From: Cololabis saira
Lineage: Eukaryota; Chordata; Actinopteri; Beloniformes; Belonidae
Direction: 5' to 3'
NCBI RefSeq assembly: GCF_033807715.1
Contig: NC_084599.1
Span: forward strand, 12,835,125-12,899,124
Length of the DNA stretch: 64,000 bases
This document shows positions 60,082-64,000 of the stretch, piece by piece; position 1 is the first letter of the stretch, and each line of letters begins with the position of its first letter. A program made the position numbers and the translations under genes. Below the pieces are notes generated by a model that worked only from the letters and a program-made list of their open reading frames with translations, made no database searches and had not been told where the DNA came from.

Positions 60082-60534
60082 AATACCATTCAACACTGCT
60101 AAGAATAACACTAACAAGCCCTTTGGCAGGCATTAAAAGGCTTTCATAACCTTTATTGTTTTGCTATTACTCCTCAGTGATGCAGTGTTATTTTTAAGAG
60201 TTCCCCAAAACTTCTTTATAAATTCTAGGAGCTAGTTCAGGGACACAAGGACACAAGGCGAGCTCCGTTTTATGTTCGCTGTTGTGGATTAAATTCTACT
60301 CATCACCTCCAAAATAAACCTTGAAAGTGGGGAATTTAGATTAGAGATCAGAGCTGACATGCCGAACCTCAACTGTTTAAGACAGCACTTGAAGGCTTTG
60401 CGGGAAAATGTTTGTTGACCTCAATTAAACCATAATGGCAACATACCTAGGTGACAACAACACTGTTACGAACATTAATTCAACATGTCAATCCTAACTT
60501 AGGCGACTAAGTATAACTGTTCAGGTCTGCAGCC

Positions 60535-60837
60535 CATTTCACGCACATTTTTGTTAAGAAAAATGAGCTTGGAGACAAGAGCCCATTCTGTTTAACAACA
60601 GGTTCTGCAGCTCAAAGCGCTCTGTCTGATGGCAGAGTGGTTGTATGTATCCACGAGTGTACTTGTGCTAATGTTGGCAGTCAAGGATATTTGCTCATCC
60701 ACTTCCCACCAGTCCAGTGCATCAACATGGAAGGTTGGGTCCTTGCCCGGGCAGTACTGGTGCTGCTCAGCAGTGGCTGTTGTTTCTATATTGTAATCCA
60801 GGCCAAACAGGGCTGCAGTTGTAGAGCTAGACATCAT
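60535..60837 (-). pseudogene. hAT transposase C-terminal remnant
   Basis: The reverse strand reads ALFGLDYNIET, then FHVDALDWWEVDEQ, IRQSALSC, an in-frame stop, and KLIFLNKNVR. This is the order at the end of hAT transposases: the DPLxWW dimerisation motif, the RSAL segment, then LIFLxKN. The atSvpSERvF block expected between them is unrecognisable. It is a dead fragment. Confidence 0.55.
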
Positions 60838-63320
60838 CTCCCTTTGTGGCCTTTTGATGCTACAACTATCCCTTACATGTCAGTGAAGCTGCCTGTGAGA
60901 AGACAGTTTCTTTTCCCCCCACAAAGCAATATATACTTGTACTCTACTTGTGAACCTAATTTCCTTTTGATTTATCATCAGGAAGGATGCGATACATGCA
61001 ACTTTGTGCATTTTTTGGTGGTCTGTGATAGGGTTTGCACTGGGCCTTTTTTTTTTATTTTAAGTTTTCGAAGGCTTCCCATTTTCAGATGGTGGTGTTC
61101 TTTGGATCTGCATGTTTATGTCATTGGTATTCAGTTTGAATCTAAGCTCACAATCCATAAATGTTTCACTAAACGTGGCAACGGTGAGGTGTTCTTTCAT
61201 GTCATGGAAATTGGCAAATAGGATATGCATTAAATATCACTAGCATCATATATGGTTTAATAACTGTTGAATATCACGTGCATTTAAGACCAGATCAAAA
61301 GGTCAAACTTCGCAGTAATTAACACAAAAAAAAGTAGATGACTGATGTTAGAGGTTTCTGGCAACTTTGTTTGACTTCTTAAAATTAGTTTTTTTAGCAG
61401 ATGATTGAATAAGTTCAGATTCATTTTAATTTCATAATTGAGTTAGATGTTTCTTCACAGCGTCCTTTCACACCTACAGAGGTCCCTGGTGGTCATGAGG
61501 CAGAAAATATTTTATTATCCACAATAAGATAATTTTTATATGCTTTACAGACTAAACACCCACTGTGTCTGGATGATGAAGTGGAAACATGCTTCTCACT
61601 TCCATTTCCTTGTTGAAAATGATAAACATTTAGGTTGCAGTATCTGAAGTTTGTCTCCAGCAATCCTTTCCTGCTTTGGCAACAAAATCCCCATCCATGC
61701 TATTAGAAACATTCCTTATGCTTTATTAATGACAATATTTTGTGGGTTTGAGAAAGGAACATTAGTGTTTTGACGACTGTTTGCTTCATCTCTCCTGTGC
61801 AGTATGATTTTTTTTTTTGTATACTATTGTTATTAAAAGATAAGATTTTCTTTGTAGTACACCTGCAATGTTTTTCAAGTGGGTGATTCAACAGACACAG
61901 TTCATTAAGTGGCCTGCTAGCACCAAAAATAACACGATTCTGAATAAATTGAATCTTAAATTCTGTGCAAATATGATAGATGTTAGATGTCATTACCCTT
62001 TGTCTTCTGAAATTACCGTATCGCGTGACAGTCACACTGTCACACTGGTCTATTCCAGACTTTATGAGCTGTGAGCACTTGGGCAGATTGTCTTAATGAG
62101 TTGGTTAATTAATGCTTGTGCTGGTGTATGTTGATGGTTACAGCGGTGAGGCTGGGGCTGAGCGTGTAGCTCTCTGATTTTAGTCTGCTTTACACTGTAA
62201 ATAACTTTATACCAGGAAAAATAAAACTATTTTTGGTAGGTAAGGGGAAAAACTCAGTTTTTAATATTAAGGACTCCATGTGTTAAATATGAATTGATAA
62301 ATCTGAATTCTTATAATGAAATAAATTAGATATTAGCTGCCTAAAGCGAGTTTTTTCATTTAGAGCATGTTTTGTAAACTGTTAGAAATTAGATTGACAT
62401 AATTCCACTTAGGAGCCATTCATCATTTAGTCTTTGAAGGTAATATTTGGGATTCTTTGTGTCCCAACTAATTCTAATAAGCAGGAAATTGACAGAAACA
62501 CGAGGCACATCTGCTCACTGCTGTACAGCAATTAAGAGGATCTTGAGTTTGGCATGGCTCCTTTGCTCATCTCCGTGTTGAAATGTTCTGCTCCAGTTTA
62601 AGCGAGATTCTGTAATTAAGTCATTAAGACTCAGAGCATTTGTTCAATATGTTCTGCTTTCGTCTTTACAAAGAACAATCTTGTGTGATGTATATAAGCA
62701 GAGGGAAGGGAGTGCTCAGTCATTCGCTATCTGCCGATGTGTTTGTGTGGACAAGACTGAGTCAGCTCACTTTCTTACAGTGGCCTTGAGGTGCAGAACA
62801 CAAAAATATTTGACAAAACAGACGAACAAAACCCAAAATATAAGAGAGAAAAAAAAACCTCAATATTTGAGAAAATTCATCCACATTTCAGAAAACATGA
62901 CAAAGAAGTTGAAAATGAGACATCATTTCTGAAAGCAAAACTTTTGAGTGAAAATATCACAGCAAAATGGGAAAAACACATTTTATATAACACCAATAAA
63001 ACAGCTGCTAAAAAACAATATGAAAAATCACACATCACAAAATACAATGCAGAAAAATATAACAAAGAACTTATTTATGAAGAAAGTAAAATGAACATGA
63101 TTTTTAAACATAAAAATTAATGTTAGAAATATTCAAAGTTCTGTTGCTGCAGAGATGGATCAAGGTTAATGTGCACCTAATTATTCAAAAGCAAATTTAC
63201 ATAGTGAAAGGTACACAGTGAAAGGTAGAAGGAATTATAAGCATACTAACTATTGACACTGTCACAGACAGTAGCTTATAGAAGTGGTCCATGTTGGTGG
63301 CTGGATAAAAATGGAGGAAA
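60838..63320. other. Intergenic, no recognisable gene
   Basis: No exon or delimited repeat was recognised. A plus-strand open frame to 61221 overlaps the hAT remnant in antisense and has no family similarity. Confidence 0.5.
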
Positions 63321-63422
63321 TACACTCACCGGCCGCTTTATTAGGTACATTTGAGCAACCTAACAAAGTCAGCACTTTATTAAGTATACTATGTGCACCT
63401 CATAAAGTGGCCAGTGAGTGTA
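63321..63422. repeat. Small TA-flanked MITE
   Basis: CACTCACCGGCCGCTTTAT at 63323 is inverted as ATAAAGTGGCCAGTGAGTG to 63420 with two mismatches, and TA lies on both flanks. The 98-bp unit is a widespread fish MITE type. A TA duplication is compatible with Tc1/mariner. Confidence 0.8.
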
Positions 63423-64000
63423 TGTGGAACAACACAGATGGAGAAACTGAATTATACTTGGCTTCAGGTGTAACTTTTAGAGAAAAACCAATTACAGAAA
63501 TATAGGCCAGTCTGATTTAAAGTTCTTGCCTAAGTCTGATGGCCTGATGTGGTCCAATTAAATGTCCTGTCTTTATAAACACAAGTGACAGCATATGTAC
63601 CATAATCATTCTCTCAATTAAATAAATATCAACATCAAGTGCTCCGACTCTTTAATACAAATCAAATCCAGAGGACATTCAACTGCAGCCCTAACCCTAA
63701 CCGAACAATCACTGGTGCTCGTTTTGGTGTTGCTCAGAGATCAGTGCAGCTCAAGTCTTTTTTTGGTAAAAATTAGGTTGAAGCTCATTGTCTACTTTAC
63801 CATAGTTGGAAATTAGTTGTGTTTTAATAATGTGTAATTAATTTTTTATTCAGTTCCTAATCAACCAAAACATTGGAATAAATTGTAAATATGTGTGTTT
63901 TTATGTGTATTAGCCAGCTCATAATATATGTCATAATTATATGTGTATAAGTCATTCTTGACCGGGTTGGAGTCACAACTATAACAGTATAGAAAGTTGT
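63423..64000. other. Right edge of window, no feature seen
   Basis: AT-rich sequence; nothing was recognised on either strand. Confidence 0.5.

Noticed and set aside
60637..61221. 194-codon plus-strand open frame
   Set aside because: It runs antisense to a hAT transposase remnant at its left end, and its protein has no recognisable domain, splice context or promoter.
63689..63702. CCCTAACCCTAACC, telomere-like
   Set aside because: Only two units (and a similar short GGGTTAGGGTTAG near 14971); too short to indicate an interstitial telomere array.

Overview
The window is vertebrate nuclear DNA, almost certainly from a teleost fish. Its genes are split by GT-AG introns (and one AT-AC intron), the gene set matches the human 19p13.11 neighbourhood, and the intergenic and intronic DNA is full of fish-type transposons and long AC, AT and tetranucleotide microsatellites. 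I cannot name the species from the sequence.

Six protein genes could be assembled exon by exon with consistent splice phases. In order they are tmem161a (+, 302-7068, 5' end outside the window), mef2b (-, 12969-22625), tmem221 (+, 33418-41418), borcs8 (-, 43796-48378), rfxank (+, 48849-51173) and nr2c2ap (-, 52574-55276). borcs8 and rfxank are divergent across about 0.36 kb and probably share a promoter. rfxank and nr2c2ap are convergent, as are tmem161a/mef2b and tmem221/borcs8. Their roles differ: a multipass membrane protein, a MADS-box transcription factor, a four-pass membrane protein, a BORC lysosome-positioning subunit, the ankyrin subunit of the RFX complex, and a nuclear-receptor-associated protein. 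They are a conserved neighbourhood, not a pathway.

Non-genic DNA: 9.2-12.9 kb and 29.2-32.9 kb are largely featureless. 26.6-26.9 kb is GC-rich and is the likely mef2b promoter and 5' exon. 27.0-27.35 kb is microsatellite. L2-like LINE remnants lie at 28.1-28.9 and 45.9-47.05 kb. A CR1/Rex1-type LINE with a nearly intact reverse transcriptase sits in the tmem221 intron (34.1-36.9 kb), next to a hAT-type element encoding a CGGBP1-like BED finger (38.26-39.58 kb). A degenerate Tc1-like transposase lies in borcs8 intron 2. From 55.3 kb to the end there is no host gene, only transposon debris.

Most notable observations: (1) the last intron of nr2c2ap is a textbook minor-spliceosome AT-AC intron; (2) a 798-bp element at 57.04-57.84 kb has matched terminal inverted repeats, a 4-bp target duplication and, on both sides, arrays of 21-bp units each carrying a palindromic CGTGNGCACG-type core around a remnant integrase-like ORF; (3) a 618-bp foldback element with a perfect 9-bp target duplication lies inside an nr2c2ap intron; (4) several other transposons are delimited to the base by perfect 8-bp, TTAA or TA target duplications.
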